Shown in pieces: positions 24,907-34,164 of a stretch of 64,000 bases of DNA (the first letter of the stretch is position 1; each line of letters starts with the position of its first letter). Source of the stretch: Flavisolibacter ginsenosidimutans (lineage in GTDB: Bacteria; Bacteroidota; Bacteroidia; Chitinophagales; Chitinophagaceae); the NCBI RefSeq assembly GCF_007970805.1, contig NZ_CP042433.1, positions 3,472,001 through 3,536,000 of the forward strand. Direction: 5' to 3'. Under the pieces are notes generated by a model. It was given only the letters and a program-made list of their open reading frames with translations. It did no database searches and was not told where the DNA came from. The position numbers were made by a program, and so were the translations under genes.

Positions 24907-25920
24907 ATGCAAAAACGCCTTTCTGATATTCCTGTTTCTGTTCTCGACCTTGCCACCATCACGCAGGGACAAACACCCGCCGACGCTTTCAAACGCAGTT
25001 TGGAATTAGCGCAGGAAGCCGAAGGCCTCGGCTTTCTCCGCTACTGGTTTGCCGAGCACCACAACATGGAAAGCGTGGCCAGTGCGGCAACTTCTGTGCT
25101 GATTGGTTATGTTGCCGGTGGTACAAAAATTATTCGCGTAGGCGCCGGTGGCATCATGCTGCCCAACCATGCGCCGCTGGTGATTGCCGAACAGTTTGGA
25201 ACGCTGGAAGCGCTTTATCCGCACCGCATTGATCTTGGCCTGGGCCGTGCGCCGGGCACCGATGGATTAACCGCAATGGCGCTGCGACGCAACCTGCAAA
25301 GCGCCGATAATTTTCCGTCCGATGTAATGGAGTTGATAACCTATCTCGGCCCGCGTGACGAAGCCGCAAGGGTTCGCGCCATTCCGGGCGAAGGCAGCGA
25401 CGTGCCGGTGTGGTTGCTGGGTTCAAGCACCTACAGCGCACAACTGGCAGCACACCTGGGCTTGCCCTTTGCTTTTGCGGCGCATTTTGCGCCAACGTAT
25501 TTAGAAGAAGCCTTAAAACTTTGCAAACAAAATTTTCAGCCTTCGCAATACCTGCCGCAGCCTTACGCAATGGCTTGCATTAATGTGACTGCCGCCGGTA
25601 CGGATGAAGAAGCAAGGCATCTCGCCACGTCATTTTATCAAGTATTCCTGGGACTCATTCGCAACAACCGCAAACCACTTCAACCGCCGGTTGACGAAGC
25701 CTTGCTCGACTGGAACGAAGCCGAACGACTGACGTTGCAACAAATGATGAAATATTCTTTCATTGGCAGCGTAGATACGGTGCAGAAAAGCTTGCAATCG
25801 TTTTTGGATAACACGAACGTGAACGAGATTATGATTGCTTCGCACATTTATGACCTGGAAGCAAAGAAGAAATCCTACAGGCTAATTGCACCGCTGTTCA
25901 ACCGCCAAACGAATCGTTGA
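24907..25920 (+). CDS. LLM-class flavin-dependent oxidoreductase (luciferase-like monooxygenase)
   Basis: 337 residues from the ATG at 24907 ([15 protein letters not shown]); an upstream TTG adds only six residues. It is the bacterial luciferase-like TIM-barrel family that uses reduced FMN or F420. [24 protein letters not shown] (in parts), [40 protein letters not shown] (in parts) and the later YLGPRDEAA and [26 protein letters not shown] blocks are characteristic of the MsnO8-type subgroup. Cytoplasmic. The substrate is unknown. A TTTTGC box lies just upstream (CACTTTTG at about 24885). Single-gene unit. Confidence 0.9.
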   Translation: MQKRLSDIPVSVLDLATITQGQTPADAFKRSLELAQEAEGLGFLRYWFAEHHNMESVASAATSVLIGYVAGGTKIIRVGAGGIMLPNHAPLVIAEQFGTLEALYPHRIDLGLGRAPGTDGLTAMALRRNLQSADNFPSDVMELITYLGPRDEAARVRAIPGEGSDVPVWLLGSSTYSAQLAAHLGLPFAFAAHFAPTYLEEALKLCKQNFQPSQYLPQPYAMACINVTAAGTDEEARHLATSFYQVFLGLIRNNRKPLQPPVDEALLDWNEAERLTLQQMMKYSFIGSVDTVQKSLQSFLDNTNVNEIMIASHIYDLEAKKKSYRLIAPLFNRQTNR

Positions 25921-25979
25921 CGCAACAGTGCCTTTGAACTTCAACGGGTGAACGTGTACTCCTTTGTCTTCAACAAAAA

Positions 25980-25999
25980 CGTCCGGCTTTCGCCGGACG
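25980..25999 (-). terminator. Terminator for the 26019-27323 gene
   Basis: CGTCCGGC (25980-25987) and GCCGGACG (25992-25999) form a perfect 8-bp stem with a TTTC loop; on the minus strand it is followed by TTTTTG. It stands 20 bases past the stop of the minus-strand lipoprotein gene. Confidence 0.85.
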
Positions 26000-26018
26000 C
26001 TGCACACCAAACCAACAA

Positions 26019-27323
26019 TCAATAATTCTTACGGATCTTGAACGTTCCTGATACAGTCTTTTGCTGTTGGCTGTTGCACCAATCCGCATGAAAAACTTCG
26101 CCTGTAAAACTTCCTTCTGTGTAATCGCCGATTGCAGCGGCAATTCTTGAAATGGTAAATTGTCCCTGTGCGTATTTTATTTCTTTGGGCTGACTGCAAT
26201 TGTCAACGTGAAAATGAACAAAAGGCGCCACGCCGCTGATTGTATAATTAATCGAGGCTTTGCCCGTAGCACCCGGTTCGCCGTAAGCATAACTTCCTAC
26301 GCCGCCGCCCCACACCGACAACTCAATGGAACGGCCGGGAAAATCGCCGATCACAGACAAAATGCCACCGGCAAGAAAAAAACGCGGATTGGTAATGCGA
26401 TAAGTGTTGCCGTCTTCCTTTAGTTCAAAAAAACTTTCGTTGGCCGAAGGAGAATCGGGCAGCAACTGAACGGGTTGCACAAGCGTCATTTGCCGGATGG
26501 GCTGGCCAAGATTGTCGGTGCCCAAATTGCTGTCGTCAACTGTCGCTGTTACCACCAGGCTTTCCGCTTGCGGAATCGAAGCCGGTGCGGCATAAACCGC
26601 GTTGGCCCCCAGCGGCAGCAGCGTACCCGAAGCCGAACTTTTGCTCCAATTAATTTTTGCCCTCGTGGCAAAATCTTTGTCTTCCAGCACAGGCACTTCG
26701 TCTTTGTAGGCATCGGTACTTTCGCCGGTAAGATATTTTACAAGGCTGAACGATGCGCTTTCGCTTTTGTGCAGTTCCACCGTGCCGTTGTTTACGTTAC
26801 CCGAAACCTCCAGTTCTACACGGGTTGTAAAAGTCCAGTCGCTGAAATGCGTTGTTTGCACAGAAAGAGTTTTTGCGGCCGCGTTGTGTTGAAGATTTTT
26901 GGGTTGAAAATAATAACCCGCCGCATCCTGATAGACAAGAAAAAGATAAGCCGCTTCTTCGGCCCGCACACCGGCGCCGGCATAAGAATAAACAAGCGTC
27001 ACGGGCTTTTTAAATTTTGTGCCTTCGGGCAAAAGGCGGTAAGCTTTGCCTTTTGTTTGCAGCATGTTTTCTACAGATTGAATGCTGAATTCCGTTGCGG
27101 CATCTACCGCACCGGCAGGAACAGAAAGTGTGAGCCCGCCATCGGCAGATGTGAGGCTTCCGCCGGCCACACCAATGCTTTGCTTAACGGACGCGCCTGT
27201 GAGCTGACCGTGATCGCGTTTGACCTGTTCGGCAGCCGTGATACCAGGCTTTTCGGTATCACCTTTTTTGCATTGACAAAAAGCAGTAAGCAGAAGCAGG
27301 AAGCAAAGGTTTCGCAGTTGCAT
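26019..27323 (-). CDS. Lipoprotein with a ZU5-like domain
   Basis: 434 residues. The N-terminal signal ends in CQCKKGD, a Bacteroidota-type lipoprotein Cys followed by Lys-Lys (Cys18). Residues about 50-160 resemble a ZU5-type beta-domain: IGVAGGSLTSADGGLTLSVPAGAV in parts, then LLPEGTKFKKPVTLVYSY, and ending THFSDWTF. This arrangement is common in secreted Bacteroidota lipoproteins. The second half (about 180-434) is beta-rich and unassigned, with three Cys in the last part. It is presumably on the outer-membrane surface or in the periplasm. Function unknown. Single gene with its own terminator. Confidence 0.7.
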   Translation of the reverse strand: MQLRNLCFLLLLTAFCQCKKGDTEKPGITAAEQVKRDHGQLTGASVKQSIGVAGGSLTSADGGLTLSVPAGAVDAATEFSIQSVENMLQTKGKAYRLLPEGTKFKKPVTLVYSYAGAGVRAEEAAYLFLVYQDAAGYYFQPKNLQHNAAAKTLSVQTTHFSDWTFTTRVELEVSGNVNNGTVELHKSESASFSLVKYLTGESTDAYKDEVPVLEDKDFATRAKINWSKSSASGTLLPLGANAVYAAPASIPQAESLVVTATVDDSNLGTDNLGQPIRQMTLVQPVQLLPDSPSANESFFELKEDGNTYRITNPRFFLAGGILSVIGDFPGRSIELSVWGGGVGSYAYGEPGATGKASINYTISGVAPFVHFHVDNCSQPKEIKYAQGQFTISRIAAAIGDYTEGSFTGEVFHADWCNSQQQKTVSGTFKIRKNY

Positions 27324-27570
27324 GGGATTGTTGTTTTTTGGGGTAAAGTTTGAGCCACAAAACTCTCTTAATAGACCAAACCGAACAACCGCACAAACGG
27401 GTGTTTTATGCCCGCAAGTTTGCAGTCTTCTAACATCAATATGTGAATTGTATCAACGCCCCCCGAACGGTTCCGGGCTCATCCGCTTTCGATGCATGAT
27501 TGTTTGTACAGGCACAATTTCTGTTGACCAATTGGAGATAACCAAATTGTGAAAAACAAAACCGTAGTTT

Positions 27571-27807
27571 ATGGCAGAGATACACGTGCAGACAAAAAAA
27601 CATTCGGCCGCCGGCTCAATGTGGATCTGGATTGTGGTGGTGCTGATCATCGCCGCCGCCGTTATTTATTACCTCGTAAGCCGCAACAAAAACGCTGGCA
27701 CAGCCGCGCCGCCTGCAAACACAACAAGCTTCCTTTATCATTCATCCAAAGCCGTTGCGTGGATGGATAAGCTGCAAACAAAAAATGCTACATCGTACTG
27801 CGGCTAA
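27571..27807 (+). CDS. Small single-pass membrane protein
   Basis: 78 residues. An 18-residue hydrophilic head (MAEIHVQTKKHSAAGS) is followed by one strong membrane helix at about 17-36 (MWIWIVVVLIIAAAVIYYLV) and a short tail with a Pro/Ala/Thr stretch. This resembles other small Bacteroidota membrane proteins next to stress or PRC-barrel genes. It is 50 bases upstream of the PRC-barrel gene on the same strand and may share its mRNA. Function unknown. Confidence 0.6.
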   Translation: MAEIHVQTKKHSAAGSMWIWIVVVLIIAAAVIYYLVSRNKNAGTAAPPANTTSFLYHSSKAVAWMDKLQTKNATSYCG

Positions 27808-27857
27808 ACAACATTCGTAAACCGAAAGCTTGCTTTCAGTAAAACAACAAAAAAATT

Positions 27858-28673
27858 ATGGACACTACGAAACACAGGCGTCTCCAGGAGCTGGACCGCT
27901 CTGACTTTGAAGTTGCAAAAGGCGAACCGGACATTCGCGGATGGGATGTGAAGAACGGCGCCGGATTGAAGATTGGTGAAGTAGAAGAACTGATTGTGGA
28001 CGCACAAAAGAAAAAAGTGCGCTACATGGTGGTGGACCTCGACGACAACGAGCTAAAGGTTGAACACCGCAAAGTGCTCATTCCAATTGGCTTGGCAGAA
28101 CTGCACGAAAAAGACGACGACGTGTTGCTTCCCGTCATAACCGTTGACCACTTAAACAGCTTGCCGGTGTATGAAAAAAATCATTTGGATGAGGAAACGG
28201 AACGAAGAGTTTGCAACATCCTTGGCCGCAACACAACCGCCACGGCACAACGCATCATGAACGCAACGGAAGCAAAGCCTCAACCGGCAAAAGCAACGCA
28301 ACAAGGCAAAGCAAAGGACACGGAACAAGAGGATAACTTTTACCAACACGAATACTTTCATGACGACAACCTGTACAAACACCGGTTGCACGAAGCGGGC
28401 AAACAAAAGAAAGAAGAGTCGGAATACGAGAAGGGTTTGCATCTGTGGGAATTGCGGAGCGAAGGCGGCGTCGTTCCCGGCGAAACGAGGCGACAAAGCG
28501 AACGGGAAGTAAACGAGGAAAGGCACATGGAGTTGGTGCGCAACCGCAGAAGAGAATACGAAGAGCGAAGGGGGCAGCCGGACAGGGATGATCACCGTTC
28601 GGCAGATCATCACCGCAGGGGCAAAACGATTATTGAACGAACAAGGGATGAGGGTTTGCAAGACGCACCCTGA
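27858..28673 (+). CDS. PRC-barrel domain protein
   Basis: 271 residues. Residues about 12-110 form a PRC-barrel: DIRGWDVKNGAGLKIGEV, ELIVDAQKKKVRYMVVDLD and KVLIPIGLAELHEKDD are the typical beta-strands. This domain is known from photosynthetic reaction centre subunit H and RimM, and from many stress-linked proteins of soil bacteria. From about 140 the protein is highly charged (Glu, Lys, Arg, Gln and His rich, e.g. YHHRRGK-like) and probably disordered. Likely cytoplasmic. It follows the small membrane protein and ends just before a clear terminator. The role is unknown; a stress function is only suggested by relatives. Confidence 0.8.
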   Translation: MDTTKHRRLQELDRSDFEVAKGEPDIRGWDVKNGAGLKIGEVEELIVDAQKKKVRYMVVDLDDNELKVEHRKVLIPIGLAELHEKDDDVLLPVITVDHLNSLPVYEKNHLDEETERRVCNILGRNTTATAQRIMNATEAKPQPAKATQQGKAKDTEQEDNFYQHEYFHDDNLYKHRLHEAGKQKKEESEYEKGLHLWELRSEGGVVPGETRRQSEREVNEERHMELVRNRRREYEERRGQPDRDDHRSADHHRRGKTIIERTRDEGLQDAP

Positions 28674-28678
28674 TAACA

Positions 28679-28704
28679 AAAGCGGCAACAAGAGCTGCCG
28701 CTTT
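28679..28704 (+). terminator. Terminator of the PRC-barrel gene
   Basis: AAAGCGGCA (28679-28687) pairs with TGCCGCTTT (28696-28704), followed by TCTTCT. It begins five bases after the stop codon. Confidence 0.85.
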
Positions 28705-28836
28705 CTTCTACACAGTTTACCGGTTCGGTTTTCCGCAATTCACTTTCGTAGTTTTCCTATTTCAGGAAGTAGAATTCCGAAAATAAATTCGGGAAATACT
28801 TGCGTTTTCGAAACCGTGCGGTTATGTTTGCGCCTG

Positions 28837-28956
28837 AATCAACCCCTTAAAAAACAAAACCCTTTACGAACCGTTAAACCACGTTCGTTTACCAACAACA
28901 GCATAAACTGGACATCACAATAAACCGAAGCCCTCTGTCGAGAGGGCTTTTTCTTT
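28837..28956 (+). ncRNA. Candidate small RNA of about 120 nt
   Basis: A perfect -7 box, TATGTTTG (28823-28830), has TTG at 28800-28802 twenty bases upstream. About 100 bases after the expected start there is a strong hairpin with a T-run: AGCCCTCT (28929-28936), GTCG, AGAGGGCT (28941-28948), then TTTTCTTTTTT. The interval has no ATG and no credible frame, and the PRC-barrel gene already has its own terminator, so this unit is separate. It could be a small RNA, or an attenuator ahead of the 29030 gene. Confidence 0.4.
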
Positions 28957-28958
28957 TT
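28929..28958 (+). terminator. Orphan intrinsic terminator
   Basis: An 8-bp perfect stem with a GTCG tetraloop and a long T-tract. No protein-coding gene on the plus strand ends into it; see the candidate small RNA. Confidence 0.8.
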
Positions 28959-29029
28959 TGCAAGCAACTTGTTCAATAAGGATATGGCACTGTTTTTACC
29001 CTTGCACTCTTTCACCAAAAAGAAAAATC

Positions 29030-29236
29030 ATGGCAAGCGATAAGGACCGCAAACAAAGCGGACAAGACAGCCCACAAAGAAGCGGGAGTGAACGCAGCGT
29101 TGGCAACCGCCAAGGCACTACGCAAACAGGCGCACAAAATTCGGGCGGTAAAAACAGCAAAGAAGACGACCGGTATACCGATGATCTTCACTCATCCGGT
29201 GACCGCACCGGCAGCAACCGCAACAAAGGCCGCTAA
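29030..29236 (+). CDS. Small hydrophilic disordered protein
   Basis: 68 residues from the ATG at 29030 (MASDKDRKQSGQDSPQRSGS); the longer open frame would add an unlikely Cys-rich leader. The sequence is almost only Ser, Gly, Asn, Gln, Asp, Arg, Lys and Thr, with no hydrophobic segment. It has the same low-complexity style as the 70-residue protein at 23898-24110 but they do not align in detail. A TACCCTTG box near 28997 may be its promoter. Function unknown. Confidence 0.6.
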   Translation: MASDKDRKQSGQDSPQRSGSERSVGNRQGTTQTGAQNSGGKNSKEDDRYTDDLHSSGDRTGSNRNKGR

Positions 29237-29249
29237 AAGAAAAAGCAAT

Positions 29250-29768
29250 TTAGCCTTTGCTCTTTATTGCCTTCAGCACACGCACGGTTACGAGCAATTG
29301 TCCCAGGTGCCGCATCGTGTGTTCGGCTGCGTGAAACAACAAGCCTTGCACCGTCGAGGGCAAGGCTTTTCTTCCTACCGTTCGAACGTTCGTCAAACTT
29401 GATTCATCTGTGCTTTTCAATTGTTGCAAAGTGCGTTGCACGCTTTCTTCAAGTTTTGCAATCAATTCGCCAACGGAGTGTTCTTGCGGTTCGCTTTCTT
29501 TTTTTAAATAAGCCAATTGATCGCTGCTTAACTGTTCTCCTTTTGCATAAGCACCCAAGCGGTCAAGCACGCCGCTGATGTGCAGGAGATGAAAGCCGGG
29601 CGAAGCCACACCGGCCGGCCGTTCCCACAACAGTGCATCCGGAAAATCTTTCAGCAGCGTTTTGATTTCCTCCACCGCCTGCAGCAAAGCGTGTGCGGCC
29701 GGTTGCAACAAAGAAGGAATGCCGTCCACCGGTCCGCGCAACCATACTTCGGGTAATGTTTCAGCCAT
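29250..29768 (-). CDS. DinB-family four-helix protein
   Basis: 172 residues with the DinB/YfiT-like four-helix bundle. His residues in FHLLHISGVLDRL (about 60) and FHAAEHTMRHLGQLL (about 148-160) are at the positions of the divalent-metal site of this fold. It probably binds a metal and may act as a thiol-dependent transferase or hydrolase; the actual activity is unknown. Single gene, divergent from the PfkB kinase gene. Confidence 0.82.
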   Translation of the reverse strand: MAETLPEVWLRGPVDGIPSLLQPAAHALLQAVEEIKTLLKDFPDALLWERPAGVASPGFHLLHISGVLDRLGAYAKGEQLSSDQLAYLKKESEPQEHSVGELIAKLEESVQRTLQQLKSTDESSLTNVRTVGRKALPSTVQGLLFHAAEHTMRHLGQLLVTVRVLKAIKSKG

Positions 29769-29867
29769 TGTTCAAAAATTAGAAGCCTTAAAATTACTTC
29801 TTTCTTTTTCGGCAACCCGCTTGCCGCGGGCTTCTTACATTTGGCGCTTACACAAAACAAAGCCACC

Positions 29868-30773
29868 ATGCGTTGCGACGTTTGCTGCATCGGTCACATT
29901 ACCCTGGACAAGATTGTTACGCCGGAATCAACGGTTTACATGTCCGGCGGTACCGCTTTTTATTTTTCACACGCCATTGCCGGCCTTGATGTGAACTATT
30001 TGCTGGTTACAGCACTTGCCGATAGCGAACAAAGCGCCGTAGCAGCTTTGCGGGATCAAGGGGTTGCGGTGGAAAGGCTGCCTTCGGAACACACCGTGTT
30101 TTTTGAAAACCGCTACAACCAAAGCCGCGACAAACGAACGCAAAAAGTTTTGCGGCAGGCCGACCCGTTTCGGCCCGAACAACTCACTCATCTTAACGCA
30201 AGCGTCTTTCATCTTGGGCCGTTGCTTGCAGGCGACATGTCAGCGGAAAGCATTAAAGCGCTTTCAGCAAAAGGCAGGATATCGCTTGACGTGCAAGGCC
30301 TGTTGCGAAAAGTGGAAAACGAAAACGTGATGGCCGTTGACTGGAGCGAAAAGAAAGAGGTTCTTCCTTTTGTTCATTACCTCAAAGCAAACGAAGAAGA
30401 AATGCAGGTGCTCACCGGAGAAGAAGATATCTATCAAGGTTTGGAAGCACTAGCTTCATGGGGTGTGAAGGAAGCCATTGTTACCCTGGCGGGCAACGGT
30501 TCGGTGGTGTACAGCGAAAACAAATTTTATTGCATTCCAGCTTTTGAGCCTTCGCAGGTTGAAGACGCCACCGGCTGCGGTGATACGTACATGGCCGGCT
30601 ATTTATCGCAACGAATCAAAGGCGCCAACGTTCAGCAGGCCGGCGAGTTTGCGGCCGCAATGGCTACCTTGAAAATTCAATCATCGGGGCCGTTTAAGGG
30701 CACGAAAGAAGACGTGTCAGCCGTAATAAAAAAGTCCCGCAGGCACGAACCTTTTCAAAAAATAAACCAGTAA
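29868..30773 (+). CDS. PfkB family sugar or nucleoside kinase
   Basis: 301 residues from the ATG at 29868 (MRCDVCCIGHITLDKI); an upstream TTG would add nine residues. PfkB fold: an N-terminal GGTAFYFSHAIAGLD-type motif, and the C-terminal signature VEDATGCGDTYMAGYLSQ with Asp239 as catalytic base. LKANEEEMQVLTG and AIVTLAGNGSVVY are further family blocks. It phosphorylates a sugar, sugar alcohol or nucleoside with ATP in the cytoplasm; the substrate cannot be assigned. No sugar-use genes are adjacent. Confidence 0.87.
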   Translation: MRCDVCCIGHITLDKIVTPESTVYMSGGTAFYFSHAIAGLDVNYLLVTALADSEQSAVAALRDQGVAVERLPSEHTVFFENRYNQSRDKRTQKVLRQADPFRPEQLTHLNASVFHLGPLLAGDMSAESIKALSAKGRISLDVQGLLRKVENENVMAVDWSEKKEVLPFVHYLKANEEEMQVLTGEEDIYQGLEALASWGVKEAIVTLAGNGSVVYSENKFYCIPAFEPSQVEDATGCGDTYMAGYLSQRIKGANVQQAGEFAAAMATLKIQSSGPFKGTKEDVSAVIKKSRRHEPFQKINQ

Positions 30774-30873
30774 GCGCTAGAACTTCTTTACTTTATTTTC
30801 TATGCCTTATTAACGAACATTGCTGCAAGCAACGCATTCCTGTCTTTGTCTTTTTACGGTTCTTCAAAAAAGA

Positions 30874-31443
30874 TTAACGAATGCCGTCGCGGAACATGGC
30901 ATACAATTGACCCGTGGTTTCGGAAGACAATTTTTTATTGGAGAAATAAGCCTTCTTCACCATCTCGTTTACGATGCCAAACAGGTAGGAAAGCACGAGG
31001 TCCGGCGCAACGTTTTTTATTTTTTTCTTTTCGATGCCTTCTTCAATCAACGCAAACAGCGGGTTCAATGCTTTTTGTTTTTTCTTGAGGTCGGTGATGC
31101 ACACAAAGGGTGAGTGATAGGATTGTTCTAAAAAAGCCGAGACATCAAAGTGCGTCATTTTGTACCGAACAATATTGATAAAAACCGTTCGCATCTTTTC
31201 TTCAAAAGATTCAGTCGCCTCCACACCCGCAAAATATTCTTTGGCTGATTTTTCGCGGCATTCGCAAAACAGCGCTTTGATCAACTCGTCCTTGTTTTTA
31301 AAATAGATGTACAGCGTACCGGTAGCAATGGACGCTTCCCGGGAAATATCGCTCATGGTAATGCCGGCCAGTCCGCGTTCTTTTACCAGGCTTAACGTAG
31401 CTTTATAGATCGCCGCAATTTTTGATTCGTCTTTTGTGCGCAC
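30874..31443 (-). CDS. TetR/AcrR family regulator, divergent from the RND efflux operon
   Basis: 189 residues. The N-terminal HTH has IAAIYKATLSLVKERGLAGITMSDISREASIATGTLYIYFKNKDELI (in parts over about 8-52). The C-terminal ligand domain ends AMFRDGIR. It is divergent from the TolC-MFP-RND operon starting at 31572 and the 128-base gap contains a perfect TGAATAATTATTCA palindrome. It is very likely the local repressor of that pump and of itself. Confidence 0.9.
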   Translation of the reverse strand: MRTKDESKIAAIYKATLSLVKERGLAGITMSDISREASIATGTLYIYFKNKDELIKALFCECREKSAKEYFAGVEATESFEEKMRTVFINIVRYKMTHFDVSAFLEQSYHSPFVCITDLKKKQKALNPLFALIEEGIEKKKIKNVAPDLVLSYLFGIVNEMVKKAYFSNKKLSSETTGQLYAMFRDGIR

Positions 31444-31457
31444 GGCGCAAAAATAAA

Positions 31458-31471
31458 TGAATAATTATTCA
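31458..31471. promoter_or_regulatory. Palindromic operator, probably for the TetR at 30874
   Basis: TGAATAATTATTCA is a perfect 14-base palindrome 15 bases before the TetR ATG. Just beyond it, TACTTTG (31481-31487) resembles a -7 box for the efflux operon. One bound repressor dimer could block both directions. Confidence 0.6.
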
Positions 31472-31571
31472 GTTTTACTTTACTTTGCCCTTCTTTCGCG
31501 ATAGGCAACGATTCTTATCGAATGAAGACTAACGCCTGCTTGCCCAGTTTCAACACCCGAACCAAAGTTTT

Positions 31572-32885
31572 ATGACCAGACTTGTCTCATTCGTTTTTCT
31601 ATCCCTTGTCGCCTCCAGTTCGCAGGCGCAAAGTCAAAGCGATTCGCTGCTGCCCAGCGCCACGGTTGACCAATGCATTCGTTACGCACTTACGCATCAA
31701 CCCATCATTCAACAGGCCGGCATTGACGAGCAGTTAACCGACCTGTCGGTGCGCAACCGCCTTGCCGACTGGTATCCGCAAATTGGCGCCAACTACAGTT
31801 TGCAGCACAACTTCCAGCGGCAAACAAGTTTCTTTAACGGCGTGGCTACACCCGTTGGCGCCACCAACACATCGGCCGCGCAATTGTATTTAAACCAGTC
31901 CATTTTTAACCGCGATGTGCTGCTGGCCCGAAGCACGCAAGGCGATGTGCGCCTGCAGGCAAGGCAGGCAACCGAGTCGCGCAAGATTGACGTGGTGGCC
32001 GGCGTGAGCAAAGCATACTATGATGTATTAACCACGCGGCAACAAATACAAGTGGCGAACGAAAACATTGCCCGCTTGCAAAAAAGCCTGAACGACGCTT
32101 ATTACCGCTACACGGCCGGCGTGACCGACAAAACGGATTACAAGCGGGCACAGATAACCTTGAACAATACAACGGCTACAAAGCAGGCAAACGAAGCCGC
32201 GCTAAAAGCAAAAGTTGAATACTTAAAAAACCTGATGGGCTATCCTGTAAACGAACCGCTGAACGTAGTGTACGACAGTTTGCAAATGGAACGGGAAGTG
32301 GCTTTTGATACCTTGCAAATGCCCGAATATGCAAGGCGTATTGAATACTCGCAACTGGCCACGCAACGCCGCTTGCAGGAAGCCAACGTTCTTTATCAGC
32401 GCAATGCTTTTTTGCCAAACGTGTCGGCAACGGCAGGTTATAATTTTAATTTTCTGAACAACAATTTTGGAAAGTTGTACGCCAACAATTATCCAAATTC
32501 TTTCGTTGGTTTAACGGCCAGTGTTCCCATTTTTCAAGGTGGAAAACGAAAGATCAACGTTCGCTCCGCGCAATTGCAACTGACACGAACGGATCTTGAC
32601 ATTCTTAATTTGAAGAACGCCATCAACAGCCAGTTTGCAACGGCACTTGGTAACTACAAGGCAAACCTGGCAAATTACAACGCATCGAAAGCAAACGTGG
32701 CGCTGGCGCAGGAAGTGTACGACGTCATTCAGTTGCAATACAAAGCCGGCGTAAAAACTTATTTGGAAGTCATTACCTCCGAAGCCGATTTGCGCACGGC
32801 ACAGATAAATTACTTCAACGCACTGTACCAGGTGCTGGCCGCCAAAGTGGATGCGGAACGGGCACTGGGCACACTCGCTTATTGA
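31572..32885 (+). CDS. TolC family outer-membrane efflux protein
   Basis: 437 residues. Signal peptide about 1-20 (MTRLVSFVFLSLVASSSQAQ). Two OEP repeats of long coiled helices and short beta-strands, e.g. LPSATVDQCIRYALTHQPI at the start and the NRLADWYPQIGANYSL block, with the second repeat at LQYKAGVKTYLEVITSEADLRTAQINYFNALYQVLAAKVD (in parts). It forms the trimeric outer-membrane exit duct for the pump encoded by the next two genes. First gene of the operon, 42 bases before the adaptor. Confidence 0.92.
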   Translation: MTRLVSFVFLSLVASSSQAQSQSDSLLPSATVDQCIRYALTHQPIIQQAGIDEQLTDLSVRNRLADWYPQIGANYSLQHNFQRQTSFFNGVATPVGATNTSAAQLYLNQSIFNRDVLLARSTQGDVRLQARQATESRKIDVVAGVSKAYYDVLTTRQQIQVANENIARLQKSLNDAYYRYTAGVTDKTDYKRAQITLNNTTATKQANEAALKAKVEYLKNLMGYPVNEPLNVVYDSLQMEREVAFDTLQMPEYARRIEYSQLATQRRLQEANVLYQRNAFLPNVSATAGYNFNFLNNNFGKLYANNYPNSFVGLTASVPIFQGGKRKINVRSAQLQLTRTDLDILNLKNAINSQFATALGNYKANLANYNASKANVALAQEVYDVIQLQYKAGVKTYLEVITSEADLRTAQINYFNALYQVLAAKVDAERALGTLAY

Positions 32886-32927
32886 TACAAACGAAAACCT
32901 TTCTTACACAACATCATTCGCACAACC

Positions 32928-34067
32928 ATGAATACAAAAAACCTTTCTTCTTTTTTTGTTGGCCTTTTCGCAATGCTGCTCGTTGCTTGCGGCGACGACA
33001 AAAAAGCGGCGCAGCAAGGAGCCGCACCGCCACCGGTTTATGTTTCGGTAATGACGGTGAAAGACACCGCCGCCGTTTATTACGAAGAATATCCCGCAAC
33101 GCTTGCCGCATTAAATGAAGTCAAGCTCACGGCGCAAGTGAACGGTTACATTACCGGTGTTTATTTCAAAGACGGAAGCAAAGTATCGAAAGGGCAACGC
33201 CTGTACAGCATTGACCAGCAAGTCTACGGCGCCAACCTGCAGCAGGCCATCGCGGCCCAGCAAGTACAGGAAACGAATTTGCTGAAAGCCCAAAAAGATG
33301 CGGAGCGTTATCACGAGTTGGACAAGCACGATGCCATTGCCAAGCAACAGGTAGATTACGCCGATGCTGCGTTGGACGCGGCAAAGAAACAAGTGGCGGC
33401 TTCAAGAGCGGCCGTGGCAGCGGTAAGAGCCAACGTGGGCTTTGCGGAAATTCGTGCGCCGTTTACCGGAACAATTGGCATTTCGCAAGTAAAGGCGGGA
33501 ACTGCTGTTGTTGCGGGACAAACGGTTTTAAATACCGTATCAACCGACGATCCGGTAGCCGTTGACATTAACGTGGCCCAACAGGACATCTTTCGCTTTA
33601 CGCAATTGCAACAGCAAAAAACAGCGGCGAATGATTCCACCTTTCGTCTTGTTTTTGGCACCGATGTTTATCCTTATCCCGGCCACGTTTACCTCGTTGA
33701 CCGTGCGGTGGACCCGCAAACGGGAACCATCAAAACAAGGCTTTTGTTTCCGAACAAAAACGGGATGCTGAAAGCCGGCATGAACGCAACGGTACGGGTG
33801 GCCAGTAGCGCAAAAACAGAATCAATCCTTATTCCGAATAAAGCCGTTACCGAACAATTGGGCGAATACTTTACGTACGTGGTTGGCGACAGCAGCAAGG
33901 TAGCACAACACAAAGTGGAATTGGGACAACAAATTGGTGCGGACGTAATTGTAAAAAGCGGCCTGCAGCCGGGCGACAAGATTGTTGTGGAAGGCGTGCA
34001 GAACCTTCGTCAAGGTGCCGTTATTACCACCACAAAACCCGCACCGCCGGCGCAGCAAAAAAAATAA
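32928..34067 (+). CDS. RND efflux periplasmic adaptor (membrane fusion lipoprotein)
   Basis: 379 residues. Lipoprotein signal with Cys21 (MLLVACGDD). The lipoyl/barrel-sandwich domain runs through GYITGVYFKDGSKVSKGQRLYSIDQQVY (in parts) and FAEIRAPFTGTIGISQVKAGTAV (in parts), flanking a coiled hairpin of Ala/Gln-rich helix. The beta-barrel has LRAGMNATVRV-like residues (LKAGMNATVRVASS) and the end has LQPGDKIVVEGVQNLRQGA. It links the RND pump to TolC. It lies 42 bases after tolC and 97 bases before the pump gene. Some Gln- and Ala-rich sequence suggests a long coil. Confidence 0.92.
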   Translation: MNTKNLSSFFVGLFAMLLVACGDDKKAAQQGAAPPPVYVSVMTVKDTAAVYYEEYPATLAALNEVKLTAQVNGYITGVYFKDGSKVSKGQRLYSIDQQVYGANLQQAIAAQQVQETNLLKAQKDAERYHELDKHDAIAKQQVDYADAALDAAKKQVAASRAAVAAVRANVGFAEIRAPFTGTIGISQVKAGTAVVAGQTVLNTVSTDDPVAVDINVAQQDIFRFTQLQQQKTAANDSTFRLVFGTDVYPYPGHVYLVDRAVDPQTGTIKTRLLFPNKNGMLKAGMNATVRVASSAKTESILIPNKAVTEQLGEYFTYVVGDSSKVAQHKVELGQQIGADVIVKSGLQPGDKIVVEGVQNLRQGAVITTTKPAPPAQQKK

Positions 34068-34164
34068 GCAATGGGCAATACGCAATTGAATCAGCCCTCA
34101 ACTTGAGACATTCAACGAACGAACAAGTGAACACGTAAACGCGTGAACAAGTAAACTCCTTCTC

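Noticed and set aside
28588..28923. Plus-strand 111-residue frame over the PRC-barrel end
   Set aside because: Begins inside the PRC-barrel gene, crosses its terminator and has no start signal.
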